Origin: Alphaproteobacteria bacterium
GTDB lineage: Bacteria; Pseudomonadota; Alphaproteobacteria; Rhizobiales; Xanthobacteraceae
DNA length: 50,055 nucleotides
Reading direction: 5' to 3'
Assembly: GCA_005885285.1 (NCBI GenBank)
Contig: VAZG01000400.1
Coordinates: forward strand, 1-50,055
Of the stretch, positions 32,631 to 41,119 are shown piece after piece (within the stretch, counting starts at the first letter, position 1; every line of letters begins with the position of its first letter). The notes under the pieces are model-generated. The model saw only the letters and a list, made by a program, of their open reading frames with translations. It was not told the origin of the DNA and searched no databases. The translations under genes were made by a program, and so were the position numbers.

Positions 32631-33526
32631 CTATTGCAGCGGCGCGACGATGGTCGGGTGCTTGAACTGCGCGACATCCAGCTTCGGCAGCATCCCGGTC
32701 TCAGCATAGATGTCGAGCATCTTCTGGATCGCCGGGAAATTCGGCGCCGCGCCGGGATCGCGCCCGAAATCATTGTCCTTGAGGAGATATGTATCGAGCA
32801 CCGGTATCGGCGCCTTCAGCACTTCGGAAACCACTTTTAAAGTCTCTTCGCGGTTGGCAAGCGCCTTCTTCATGCCGGAGGTAATGTCGCGCACATAAGC
32901 CTTTACCGGGTGCCGCCCTTGGCCTCGGCGCGCGCCGCGAAAGGCTGGTTCATGTTGACGGCATCGACACGACCCTGGCGCAGCGGATCCTCGGAGACAG
33001 CGAAGCCAACCTCGACGAGCTTGATGTCCTTTGTCGGGTCGACCCCGTTTTGCTTCAAAAGCATGTTGAAGGGGCCTTGGGTACCGCCGCCGATCACCGA
33101 AATGCCGACGGTCTTGCCCTTCAGGTCGGCAATGGTCTTGATCGGCGAGTCATCCATGACCGCCCAATAGACCGAAAAACCGCCGGGCTTCTCGAACACG
33201 TGCTGCGCGACGATGTAGGCCTTGAGGTTACCGCCGACCACGCCATTGGCGAGTGATAGCGGCGCCTGGGTCGCGCAATCCAGCGCACCGGCGGCCAGCG
33301 CTTGCGTCATCGGCGCGGTACCCTGGAACTGCGTCCATTCGACATTGTAGGCCTTGCCGAGATCGGGGAATTCCGCCGGCCGGCGCATCATCCAGTATTT
33401 CGATTCCTCGGCCGGAATGGTCCAGCCGACACGGATCGTCTGTTGCGCCTGCGAACGACCCACGCTGCCAAGAACGCAAGCCATCGCCCCGGCCGCCAGG
33501 ACCAACTTCGCTACCAACCGCATCAT
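32631..33526 (-). pseudogene. Nitrate/sulfonate/taurine-type binding protein, broken by an internal deletion with frameshift
   Basis: The 5' part reads MMRLVAKLVLAAGAMACVLGSVGRSQAQ (signal peptide), then QTIRVGWTIPAEESKYWMM and the TauA-like GKTVGISVIGGGTQG and VNMNQPFAARAEAKGGTR, where a TAA stops it at 32903. The 3' part continues in another frame as KAYVRDITSGMKKALANREETL to the natural end at 32631. In homologues the two are separated by a few tens of residues (roughly 30-40), absent here. One lesion explains both: a deletion not divisible by three. Start could be 33568 as well. It is the first gene of the transporter operon. Confidence 0.8.
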
Positions 33527-33708
33527 CCGCACTCCGCGCTGTCCGGCGCCGACAGGCCCCATCGCCATCGTTTCTTCCGTAAACCTTTCATGGTTCAAAC
33601 AATCAGGCAAGCCATTGGCGGCTCGCCCGCATTCGCCCGATATGATCAGGATTTGTGCTAAGGGCTTACAGAGCAGGCGTTTCGACGTGAAGCTGAAGGA
33701 GAAGCGGA

Positions 33709-34602
33709 ATGACCGCACAACAGGCCGAAAAGCTCGGCTATCTCGGGCTAGGGATGATGGGATTTCCGATGGCGCGGCGGTTAATCAACGCCGGCCACGA
33801 TGTATCGGTCTGGAACCGATCGACCGGCAAGGCGGCCAGTCTGGTCGAGGCCGGCGCAAAGCTTAAGGCCCATCCGCGCGAAGTAGCCGACAGCGCAGCC
33901 GTGCTGTTCATGTGCGTCACCGATGCCGCAGCGGTGGAAGAGGTGGTGTTCGGCGGCGACGGCCTTGCCGCGGTGTCCGGCGCCGGAAAGCTGGTTGTCG
34001 ATTTTTCCTCAATCCACCCGGACGCAGCGCGCGATATCGCTGCTCGACTGAGGGCAGCCAATGGGATGGGATGGGTCGACGCCCCGGTGTCCGGCGGCAC
34101 CAAGGGCGCCGAAGAAGGCACGCTTGCGGTCATGGCGGGAGGCGATGTCGCTGACATCGAGAGGGTGAGGCCCTATGTTCTCGCGATGGCGCGACGGCTC
34201 ACCCACATGGGTCCGATCGGCGCGGGCCAGACTACGAAACTCTGCAATCAGGTGATTGTCGGATGCGCCATGGTGGTGCTCGCGGAAGCGACGCGGCTTG
34301 CGGTGAACGCCGGGATCGATGCGGGACGGTTGCCGGAGGCGCTGACCGGCGGCTTTGCCGATTCCATTCCGCTGCAACTATTCGTGCCGCGCATGGTGCA
34401 AAGCATTCATTCGCCGCCGCTCGGACGCATCTCGACGATGCTCAAGGATCTGGACACCGTGGCCGACGTTGCACGCAGCACCTCGAGCCCGGTTCCGATG
34501 GCGACGCTGGCAGGACAATTGTTCAGGCTAGCCAAATCGTTATGCGGCGAGGATGCCGATGCGCTCGAGATTTACAAGCTATCGGCTTCACACGTCAGTT
34601 GA
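33709..34602 (+). CDS. 3-hydroxyisobutyrate dehydrogenase-family NAD(P) oxidoreductase
   Basis: 297 residues, ATG at 33709 with AAGGAG upstream. Rossmann motif LGYLGLGMMGFPMARRLINAGHDVSVWNRS, substrate-binding DAPVSGGTKGAEEGTLAVMAGG around 125-145, and the catalytic lysine in QTTKLCNQVIVG. These enzymes oxidise beta-hydroxy acids to semialdehydes. Divergent from the broken binding protein across about 180 bases, and followed by the alcohol dehydrogenase 86 bases on. A partner of the IlvD-type dehydratase in one hydroxy-acid route is plausible. Confidence 0.9.
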   Translation: MTAQQAEKLGYLGLGMMGFPMARRLINAGHDVSVWNRSTGKAASLVEAGAKLKAHPREVADSAAVLFMCVTDAAAVEEVVFGGDGLAAVSGAGKLVVDFSSIHPDAARDIAARLRAANGMGWVDAPVSGGTKGAEEGTLAVMAGGDVADIERVRPYVLAMARRLTHMGPIGAGQTTKLCNQVIVGCAMVVLAEATRLAVNAGIDAGRLPEALTGGFADSIPLQLFVPRMVQSIHSPPLGRISTMLKDLDTVADVARSTSSPVPMATLAGQLFRLAKSLCGEDADALEIYKLSASHVS

Positions 34603-34687
34603 GCAGCGATCTAAACTCGACCTGATTGGGCCTACGCGGTCGCGAGGGTCAAGAAACCGATTGCGGCGGCGTCGAGGACGGCTACAA

Positions 34688-35881
34688 ATGTCTTTGGCAT
34701 CAAACTCCCAGAACTCAGGTTGCGCTGCAATGTACAACCCCGCCCGTGTCAAAATATCTCCCGAATTGCCCGTCCCCGAGCAAATGAAAGCCTGGGTGCT
34801 TGGCGGTCCCGATGAGCTGTTCCTGTGCGACAAGCCAACGCCGGTTCCGGGACGCGCCGAGGTGCTTGTGCGCATCAACGCTGTCGCGATCTGCGCGACC
34901 GACCTTGAAATCATCCACGTGGGGTCGCCCGCCCATATCAAGGGCGGCCTGCCCTTCAACAAGAACTTTACGCCGGGGCACGAATATATGGGCACGGTTG
35001 CAGCGCTCGGGCCGGATGTTGACGAGTTCGCGATCGGCGAGCGGGTGACCGTGGAAATCCATGCCGGTTGCGGTCAGTGCAAGCGATGTCGCCAAGGCAT
35101 GTACACCGCCTGCCTCAACTATGGAAAGCCCGAGAAGGGTCATCGCGCCAACGGCTTTACCACCGACGGCGGTTTTGCCGAATACGCGGTCAATCACATC
35201 AATACACTGGTGCGCGTGCCGGATACTATGAGCGACCCGGAAGCGACCCTGGTCGTTACCGCGGGGACCTCGATGTACGGTCTGACCGAGCTCGGTGGGC
35301 TCGTTGCCGGTGAAAGCGTGGTCGTGATCGGCCCGGGCCCGATCGGGTTGCTCGCGGTTGCCGTTGCAAAGGCGCTCGGCGCAAGCCCGGTGATCTTGAC
35401 GGGAACGCGCAACAAGCGCCTCGCGATCGGCCAGGAGTTAGGTGCGGATCGCGTGGTCAATATCAACGATGAGGATGCGGTCGGCATCGTAAGGCAGCTC
35501 ACCGGCGGGATCGGCGCGGACTATGTGATCGAATGCGCCGGCACGGAAACAACTATCAACCAAGCCATCCACATGACCAATCGAGGCGGGAAAATCTGTC
35601 TCGCAGCGTTTCCGCACGACCCAGTAACGACGGACATCGCGCATCTCATAAGAAACAATATTTATGTTTATGGCATTCGCGGTGAGGGTCGCAGCGCCAC
35701 CCACCGCGCCATGGAGTTGATGGCGGAAAAACGCTTCGATGCGACCAGGATTCACACTCACACATTCCCGCTCGCCGATCTGCCCACCGCGCTGCGTTAC
35801 GCCCGCGAACGGGTCGAAGACGCGATCAAGGTCGTGGTTACCAATGAGCAGGCGAGCGCAATTGCCAGCGCGGCGGAATAG
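34688..35881 (+). CDS. Zinc-dependent medium-chain alcohol dehydrogenase
   Basis: About 397 residues from the ATG at 34688 (GAGG nine bases upstream); 34730 and 34784 are alternative starts, the last giving MKAWVLGGPDE. Catalytic-zinc ligands Cys (AICATD), GHEYMG; four structural-zinc cysteines in CGQCKRCRQGMYTAC; NAD-binding VIGPGPIGLLAVAVAKALG. Resembles sorbitol/threonine/L-idonate dehydrogenases. Substrate unknown. Followed directly by a strong terminator hairpin. Confidence 0.9.
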   Translation: MSLASNSQNSGCAAMYNPARVKISPELPVPEQMKAWVLGGPDELFLCDKPTPVPGRAEVLVRINAVAICATDLEIIHVGSPAHIKGGLPFNKNFTPGHEYMGTVAALGPDVDEFAIGERVTVEIHAGCGQCKRCRQGMYTACLNYGKPEKGHRANGFTTDGGFAEYAVNHINTLVRVPDTMSDPEATLVVTAGTSMYGLTELGGLVAGESVVVIGPGPIGLLAVAVAKALGASPVILTGTRNKRLAIGQELGADRVVNINDEDAVGIVRQLTGGIGADYVIECAGTETTINQAIHMTNRGGKICLAAFPHDPVTTDIAHLIRNNIYVYGIRGEGRSATHRAMELMAEKRFDATRIHTHTFPLADLPTALRYARERVEDAIKVVVTNEQASAIASAAE

Positions 35882-35892
35882 AAAATAAAAAA

Positions 35893-35917
35893 GCCCGCCC
35901 ACAAAATGTGGGCGGGC
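35893..35917. terminator. Bidirectional rho-independent terminator
   Basis: A perfect 11-base-pair stem, GCCCGCCCACA / TGTGGGCGGGC, with an AAA loop. Read on the minus strand the stem is followed by TTTTTTATTTTC, a strong T-run, so it best terminates transcription coming through the molybdenum hydroxylase operon; on the plus strand TCGTTTTGTC follows, enough to end the alcohol dehydrogenase transcript. Confidence 0.92.
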
Positions 35918-35970
35918 TCGTTTTGTCACTTCGGAAAATGGATTTAGCTGTACCCCGGCTCCGGGGCTTG

Positions 35971-36000
35971 CTAGCGCTCCTTGATGTCGTTGTCAGCCAT
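35971..36000 (-). other. Nine-codon ORF MADNDIKER, possible gene-start remnant
   Basis: ATGGCTGACAACGACATCAAGGAGCGCTAG, preceded by GAAGGGACCC, starts like a normal alphaproteobacterial protein but stops after nine codons. It sits directly after the LivF remnant and just before the minus-strand terminator. It may be the fused ends of a gene lost by deletion, or a real micropeptide; the evidence does not separate these. Confidence 0.3.
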
Positions 36001-36004
36001 GGGT

Positions 36005-36055
36005 CCCTTCGGAGGGCTCCTCGAGCATGATCAGGTCGGGTTTGGCGATCAGATT
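36005..36055 (-). pseudogene. Remnant of a LivF-type ABC ATPase (Walker B segment)
   Basis: In the frame shifted by one from the molybdenum hydroxylase stop, the minus strand reads NLIAKPDLIMLEEPSEG. That is the Walker B and D-loop region of branched-chain (LivF/UrtE) ATPases, normally ...LLLDEPSEG. Nothing of the protein is present before or after, and the Walker B aspartate is a glutamate. It overlaps the last bases of the large-subunit gene, so a rearrangement joined the two here. A match of this length to so specific a motif is unlikely by chance. Confidence 0.65.
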
Positions 36056-38442
36056 CGTGCCAGCGCCGTCAGGATAACCTGCGGCGTTAGCGGAATCTCT
36101 GTAACTACAGCACCGAACGGCCTCAGCGCGTCGTTGACCGCATTGACAACCGCCGCGGCCGCTCCTGCCGTGCCAGCCTCGCCTGCTCCCTTTGCACCCA
36201 ATTCAGTCTCTGCCGTCGGTGACACCACGTGGCCGACATCTATATCCGGCATTTCGGCAGCCATCGGAACCAGATAATCGGCCATGTTGGCGTTGGTGAG
36301 CTGGCCGCGCTCATCGTAGATGCATTTTTCGAACAGTGCCGCGCCCAACCCCTGCACTACGCCACCCCTAATCTGCTCATCGACCAGTTGCGCATTGATG
36401 ATGGTGCCGCAGTCTTCAACGACCCAATGTTTCAACAGCTTGATGAAGCCGGTCTGTGCGTCGAGCTCGAGCCACGAGGCCTGGACGCCATTGGTGAAGG
36501 CGAACGGATATTCACGCGGTACAAAATGGCGCGTCGCCATCAACTCGGGTTGGATGCCCGGCGGCAGCGTGTCGGGGCGGAAATAGACGATCCTGGCTAG
36601 CTCCTTTAGCTCGATGCGCGGCGTCCCATCATCGGCATCCACGACGCTATTATTGACGATGTCGAGTTCGGCCGCAGTGGATTGCAAGATCGCAGCCGCA
36701 ACGTCGAGGATGTTCTTGCGCAGCGCCTTGGCAGCCTGAAGCGCGGCCTCTCCGCCGATACCCGCACCGCGCGAGGCCCAAGTGCCGCCGCCATAGGGTG
36801 TGTTGTCGGTGTCGCCGAGAATGACGCGAACGAGTTCCATTGAAACGCCGAGCACGCTGCCGACGATTTGGGCCGTAAGTGATTCTGATCCCTGCCCCTG
36901 CTCGGTGATGCTGGTTTGACAGATCACTGATCCCTGCGCATCCAATCGGACTGCAACGCCGTCCTGCGAGGAGATCCTTGCGCCGCCCACACCGTAAAAT
37001 GCCGCGCTGGGGTTCGTGACCTCGATAAAAGTGGCTATCCCGATGCCGCGGTGGATATTGGCCTTGCGCAATTCGGCCTGCTCGGCGCGCAAGCGTTGAT
37101 AGTCCATCATGCCCAAGAGCTTGTCGAGCGAGGCATGGTGCGACAACTTCTCAAATCGCAACCCCGAAGGCGACGCACAGGGATAGGCATCGTCGGCGAT
37201 CAGATTGCGCCGGCGAATCTCGACCGGATCCATCCCGATCTTCATGGCCGCGAGATCGACCAGCCCCTCCGTCACCGAACATGCGATCGGGTGACCGACA
37301 GCGCGGTACTGGCACATGACGTTCTTGTTCTGCAACACAACGCGGGCCCGCGCGCGATAATTCTTCGTAACGTAAGGACCACCAACAAGGTTGACGATCT
37401 GGTTTGCTTCGATCGCGCTGGTGCGCGGATACATCGAATAGGGTCCGATTCCGGTCAGATCGTCGATCTCAAACGCTTTGATGGTCCCGTCGTGCTGGAC
37501 ACCGATTTTTCCCATGCAGCGATGATCGCGGGCATGAATATCGGTGTTAAAGCTCTCGACCCGGTCGGCGACAAACTTGATCGGCCGTCGCAACAGCTTC
37601 GACAATGCATAGGTTGCCATCTCGTCGGCATAGATATGGACCTTGATGCCGAAAGAGCCGCCGACATCCTTGCAGACCACGCGCACCTGCTGCTCCTGAA
37701 GCCCGAGATGCAGCGCCGCGATGTTCTGCACCATGTGCGGCGCTTGCGTGCCCTGATAGATCGTGAGCCGCGCTTCCGCAGCATTCCAGTCCGCCACCAC
37801 CGCCCTCGGTTCCAGCGTCACTCCGGTGTGCCGGCCAAAGATAAATTCCGTTTCCACAACCTCATCGGACTCGGCAAAGGCCTGATCGACGTGGCCCGCA
37901 TCGTGATTGCGCTCAAAAGCCAGGTTGTCGCCTAACACGGGATGAATGACCGGGATCTTCGGATCGAGCGCGGTGCGCATGTCGGTCACCGGCTCGAGCT
38001 CCTGGTACTCCACCGTGACGTGTTCCGCCGCGTCTTCCGCACCGGCACGACTGGTCGCGACTACCGCCGCGACAGCTTCGCCCTGCCAGCAGACGCGGTC
38101 GATCGCGATCGCACTTTGTGGCGCCGATTTCAAACCTTTCAGATGCGAGAGCACGCCAACCCACGGCGTGATGACGGCAGCAAGCTGCTTGCCCGTCACG
38201 ACGGCGATAGTGCCCGGTGATTGGTTGGCCGCGCTGGCATCAATTCCAATGATCCTGGCATGTGCATGCGGCGAGCGCAGGAACACGACGTGTGCCATGC
38301 GCGGTAGTTCGACGTCGCTGACGTAGAGCCCACGCCCCTGCAGCAATCGATCGAGATTGGGCCGCGGCACGGTCTTGCCGATATAAGAGTTCGGCCGGTC
38401 CAGTACCGAGAGTATCTCGCGATGTGCCGGTTTCGTCGTCAT
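36049..38442 (-). CDS. Molybdenum hydroxylase large subunit (xanthine dehydrogenase / CoxL family)
   Basis: 797 residues from the ATG at 38442, overlapping the small-subunit stop. Molybdopterin-cytosine-dinucleotide-binding large chain: GRGLYVSDVELPRMAHVVFLRSPHAHARI near the start, GGSFGIK, the QYRAVGHP active-loop region in place of the AYxCSFR of true CO dehydrogenases, EQGQGSESLTAQIVG, and the catalytic glutamate in GAKGAGEAGTAGAAAAVVNAV. It hydroxylates an aromatic N-heterocycle or aldehyde using water. The 3' end abuts a foreign LivF remnant. Substrate not determinable; the NicX-like gene nearby makes a pyridine carboxylate an attractive guess. Confidence 0.9.
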   Translation of the reverse strand: MTTKPAHREILSVLDRPNSYIGKTVPRPNLDRLLQGRGLYVSDVELPRMAHVVFLRSPHAHARIIGIDASAANQSPGTIAVVTGKQLAAVITPWVGVLSHLKGLKSAPQSAIAIDRVCWQGEAVAAVVATSRAGAEDAAEHVTVEYQELEPVTDMRTALDPKIPVIHPVLGDNLAFERNHDAGHVDQAFAESDEVVETEFIFGRHTGVTLEPRAVVADWNAAEARLTIYQGTQAPHMVQNIAALHLGLQEQQVRVVCKDVGGSFGIKVHIYADEMATYALSKLLRRPIKFVADRVESFNTDIHARDHRCMGKIGVQHDGTIKAFEIDDLTGIGPYSMYPRTSAIEANQIVNLVGGPYVTKNYRARARVVLQNKNVMCQYRAVGHPIACSVTEGLVDLAAMKIGMDPVEIRRRNLIADDAYPCASPSGLRFEKLSHHASLDKLLGMMDYQRLRAEQAELRKANIHRGIGIATFIEVTNPSAAFYGVGGARISSQDGVAVRLDAQGSVICQTSITEQGQGSESLTAQIVGSVLGVSMELVRVILGDTDNTPYGGGTWASRGAGIGGEAALQAAKALRKNILDVAAAILQSTAAELDIVNNSVVDADDGTPRIELKELARIVYFRPDTLPPGIQPELMATRHFVPREYPFAFTNGVQASWLELDAQTGFIKLLKHWVVEDCGTIINAQLVDEQIRGGVVQGLGAALFEKCIYDERGQLTNANMADYLVPMAAEMPDIDVGHVVSPTAETELGAKGAGEAGTAGAAAAVVNAVNDALRPFGAVVTEIPLTPQVILTALARI

Positions 38443-38924
38443 CACTTGTGCTCTCTGCGCGAGCGCGCCGTGGTCTCGACCGCGTCAACAATGGCCTGAT
38501 AGCCCGTACAGCGGCAGTAATTTCCGGAGAGATGCTCACGTATCTGCTCGCGGTCCGGCTCGGCTTGTTGCCGCAGCAAATCCTGCGCAGCCATCAGCAT
38601 TCCGGGCGTGCAATAGCCGCATTGGAGCGCGTTGCGATCACGAAATGCGGCCTGCAGGTCGGCCACTTCGCCGCTATCGGACAAGCCCTCGATGGTCTGG
38701 ACGGACGCACCGTGTGTCTGCACCGCCAGCATCAGGCAGGCGCGAACGATTTCGTTGTTTACGCGCACGGTACAGGCGCCGCACACCCCGTGTTCACAGC
38801 CGACATGAGTTCCGGTCAAATGCAGATGCTCACGCAGGAAGTCCGCGAGATTCAGTCGGGGCAAAACGTGCGTATCGACGCGCTCGCCGTTGACCTGGAG
38901 CGAAATGGGCATCGGCGCCGTCAT
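38442..38924 (-). CDS. Molybdenum hydroxylase iron-sulphur subunit (CoxS family)
   Basis: 160 residues. All eight cysteines for two [2Fe-2S] clusters are there: plant-type C43, C48, C51, C63 (GCEHGVCGACTV) and the second cluster C102, C105, C137, C139 (QCGYCTPGM, GNYCRCTGY). Carries electrons from the molybdenum site to FAD. Overlaps the genes on both sides by 1-4 bases, so the three subunits are co-translated. Confidence 0.95.
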   Translation of the reverse strand: MTAPMPISLQVNGERVDTHVLPRLNLADFLREHLHLTGTHVGCEHGVCGACTVRVNNEIVRACLMLAVQTHGASVQTIEGLSDSGEVADLQAAFRDRNALQCGYCTPGMLMAAQDLLRQQAEPDREQIREHLSGNYCRCTGYQAIVDAVETTARSRREHK

Positions 38925-39799
38925 GCAGCCCTCGCGTCAAGATCGGTCCGGCCAAGAAGCGTGGACACGCACCGCACAAGCAGCACCTTGGCCAGATGCC
39001 GCCGCATGGAAGCTGTGGCTTGCTGATCGTCGTGGGGATTAAGCTCTTCGTCGAGCGCCGCTGATACGTCAGCCATCAGCGCGGGCGTGATAACGACATT
39101 GATCAGCCTGCATGCGGCATTGGACAGTACCGGCCGATCGCCGACGGCAAAGAACGCCAAATGAAGGTCGGTGAAGGCGCCATCTTTGACGACCGCGTCC
39201 GCCGCGAGACCAGCGATCGCGTAATCGCCCTGACGGCGCGCGAATTCGTCGAAGAAATGGGAGGCATTTTTCCGCGTCACCGGCAGCTCGACGGCGACCA
39301 GCAGTTCGTCCGCCGACAGCGCGGTCTCATAGATACCCCTGAAGAAATCCTTGGCCGGAATTCGCCGCTCGCCTGCCTGGCCGCGTGCGATAATGATCGC
39401 GCCGAGCGCGAGCATGCAGGCTGGCAGTTCCGATGCAGGATCGGCGTGAGCCAGGCTGCCGCCAATCGTTCCCCTATTGCGGATCGCGGGATGTGCGACA
39501 TGTGCAACCGCCGTCGTCAGCAAGGGCGAATGCGCGGCGATTTCAGGCGATTTCAGCAGGTCGGCGTGGCGTGTCAGCGCACCGATAGAAAGGACCCCGC
39601 CTTTCAGCGCAATTCCACGCAATTCGCCGATCTCGCCGATGTCGACGATCAGCTCGGGTGAAATCAAACGCAAATTCATGGCGGGCATCAGGCTTTGACC
39701 GCCTGAGAGCACCTTTGCCTTGTCACCATGGGCAGCGAGCAGCTCCAACGCATTGCCGATGCTGGTTGCGCGGGCATAAGCGAAAGCCGAGGCTTTCAT
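38921..39799 (-). CDS. Molybdenum hydroxylase FAD subunit (CoxM family)
   Basis: 292 residues from the ATG at 39799 (MKASAFAYARATS), with GGAAGG ten bases upstream; the GTG three codons earlier is too close to that site. FAD-binding motifs KVLSGGQSLMPAMNLRL near 30-47 and NRGTIGGSLAHADPASELP near 105-125. First gene of the M-S-L operon; it transfers electrons on from the iron-sulphur subunit. Its promoter region is shared with the LLM monooxygenase. Confidence 0.93.
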   Translation of the reverse strand: MKASAFAYARATSIGNALELLAAHGDKAKVLSGGQSLMPAMNLRLISPELIVDIGEIGELRGIALKGGVLSIGALTRHADLLKSPEIAAHSPLLTTAVAHVAHPAIRNRGTIGGSLAHADPASELPACMLALGAIIIARGQAGERRIPAKDFFRGIYETALSADELLVAVELPVTRKNASHFFDEFARRQGDYAIAGLAADAVVKDGAFTDLHLAFFAVGDRPVLSNAACRLINVVITPALMADVSAALDEELNPHDDQQATASMRRHLAKVLLVRCVSTLLGRTDLDARAA

Positions 39800-39876
39800 C
39801 GGCGTCACCTTCCCCCAGCCGGATTTCGACCTATTTTTCAGGGATTAGAAGGTGGTCACCACCAAAGGTCAAGTTT

Positions 39877-39894
39877 GTTTATCGAACGATTATT
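39877..39894. promoter_or_regulatory. Candidate TetR operator between coxM-like and LLM genes
   Basis: GTTTATCGAACGATTATT holds the near-palindrome TTATCG-AA-CGATTA. It lies 78 bases upstream of the FAD-subunit start and 89 bases before the LLM start, and shares GTTTATCG..NGATTA with 44614-44631. Confidence 0.5.
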
Positions 39895-39982
39895 TCGGAC
39901 CTTCGACTTTTGGACTTGTCATGCGAGCACGAACGACGCACGGTCTGTTCTGATTTAGAAAGGACGCTCCGGGAGCGCGGCG

Positions 39983-41089
39983 ATGAATCTGGGTTTCTTC
40001 ACGATGCCGATCCATCCGCTTGAGAAGGATTGGCGGCGGTCGTTGAAAGAAGACCGCGAAGCCTTTCTGCTGGCCGACGAATTGGGGCTTACGGAGGCCT
40101 ATGTCGGTGAGCACGTGACCGACAGGGCCGAGAACATCACCTCTTGCATCGCATTTCTGGCGTGGATTGCGGCGGCCACCAAGCGGATCAAACTCGGCAC
40201 CGGCACGATCAACATGCCAAACACCCATCCTGCCGCCGTCGCGGCCAGTGTGGCGATGCTCGATCACATGCTCGACGGGCGTTTAATCTTCGGCATCAGC
40301 CCCGGCGGGCTCCTGTCGGATGCCGAACTGTTCGAAAATCTGGACGCTGACCGCAATGCGATGTTTCTCGAGGCCATCAATCGGGTTCTGGATATCTGGG
40401 CCGGCCAGCCGCCATACAATTTCCACGGAAAATACTGGAATATTTCGACCGAAAAGACCTCAATCATGGATATCGGACAGGGGATCATCGCGCGCCCGCT
40501 GCAACAGCCGCATCCACCGATTGTCGTGACCGCCGTCGCCCCCTTTTCGAAGGGTGTCACCGAAGCTGCCGCACGTGGCTGGGACCCGATCTCCGCCAAC
40601 TTCCTGATGCCGGCCTGGGTCAAGACCCACTGGCCGAAATATATCGAGGGCTGCGAACGCGCCGGGCGTGCCGCCGACCCCGCGAACTGGCGCGTGGCCA
40701 AGAGCGTGTTCGTTGCCAAGGACGCCCAAACGGCGAAGGCCTACGCCACCGATCCAAACGGCCCCTACGTCTATTACTATCGTTCGCTTTTCATCAAGCT
40801 CAAGATGAGCGGCCGCATCGAACTGTTCAAGACCCGTCGTGACCAGCCCGACGACGAGGTGACGCTGGAAATGATCTGCGACAAGCTCATCATATACGGA
40901 ACACCGGATAGCGTCGCCGATCAGTTATTGGCTTTCCAGAATGAAGTCGGCAAGTTCGGCACGTTGCTGTACGCCGGCAAGGACTGGATGGACCGCGAGC
41001 TCGGTCGACAATCCATGATCCTGATGGCCGAAAAGGTCATGCCGCGCGTCAACGCCGGCACCTCGAACCGGTCCAACGCCGCGGAATAG
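39983..41089 (+). CDS. LLM-class (luciferase-like) flavin monooxygenase
   Basis: 368 residues, ATG at 39983 with GGGAG upstream. Bacterial-luciferase TIM barrel: MNLGFFTMPIHPL, GLTEAYVGEHV, IKLGTGTINMPNTHPAAVAASVAMLDHMLDGRLIFGISPG, and GTPDSVADQLLAF near the end. These use reduced FMN supplied by a separate reductase; the reductase at 42682 is a likely partner. Family members epoxidise or hydroxylate terpenes, or open heterocycles (RutA). The substrate is unknown. Followed by the deacetylase 30 bases on, so an operon. Confidence 0.9.
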   Translation: MNLGFFTMPIHPLEKDWRRSLKEDREAFLLADELGLTEAYVGEHVTDRAENITSCIAFLAWIAAATKRIKLGTGTINMPNTHPAAVAASVAMLDHMLDGRLIFGISPGGLLSDAELFENLDADRNAMFLEAINRVLDIWAGQPPYNFHGKYWNISTEKTSIMDIGQGIIARPLQQPHPPIVVTAVAPFSKGVTEAAARGWDPISANFLMPAWVKTHWPKYIEGCERAGRAADPANWRVAKSVFVAKDAQTAKAYATDPNGPYVYYYRSLFIKLKMSGRIELFKTRRDQPDDEVTLEMICDKLIIYGTPDSVADQLLAFQNEVGKFGTLLYAGKDWMDRELGRQSMILMAEKVMPRVNAGTSNRSNAAE

Positions 41090-41119
41090 TCCCCAGCCAG
41101 AAATCAATAAAGGCTTGTT

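Noticed and set aside
35953-35966. CCCCGGCTCCGGGG hairpin
   Set aside because: Short stem with no T-tract; the much stronger terminator at 35893-35917 explains termination here.
36049-39799. Carbon monoxide dehydrogenase
   Set aside because: The subunits belong to the same superfamily, but the large subunit lacks the AYxCSFR loop needed for CO oxidation.
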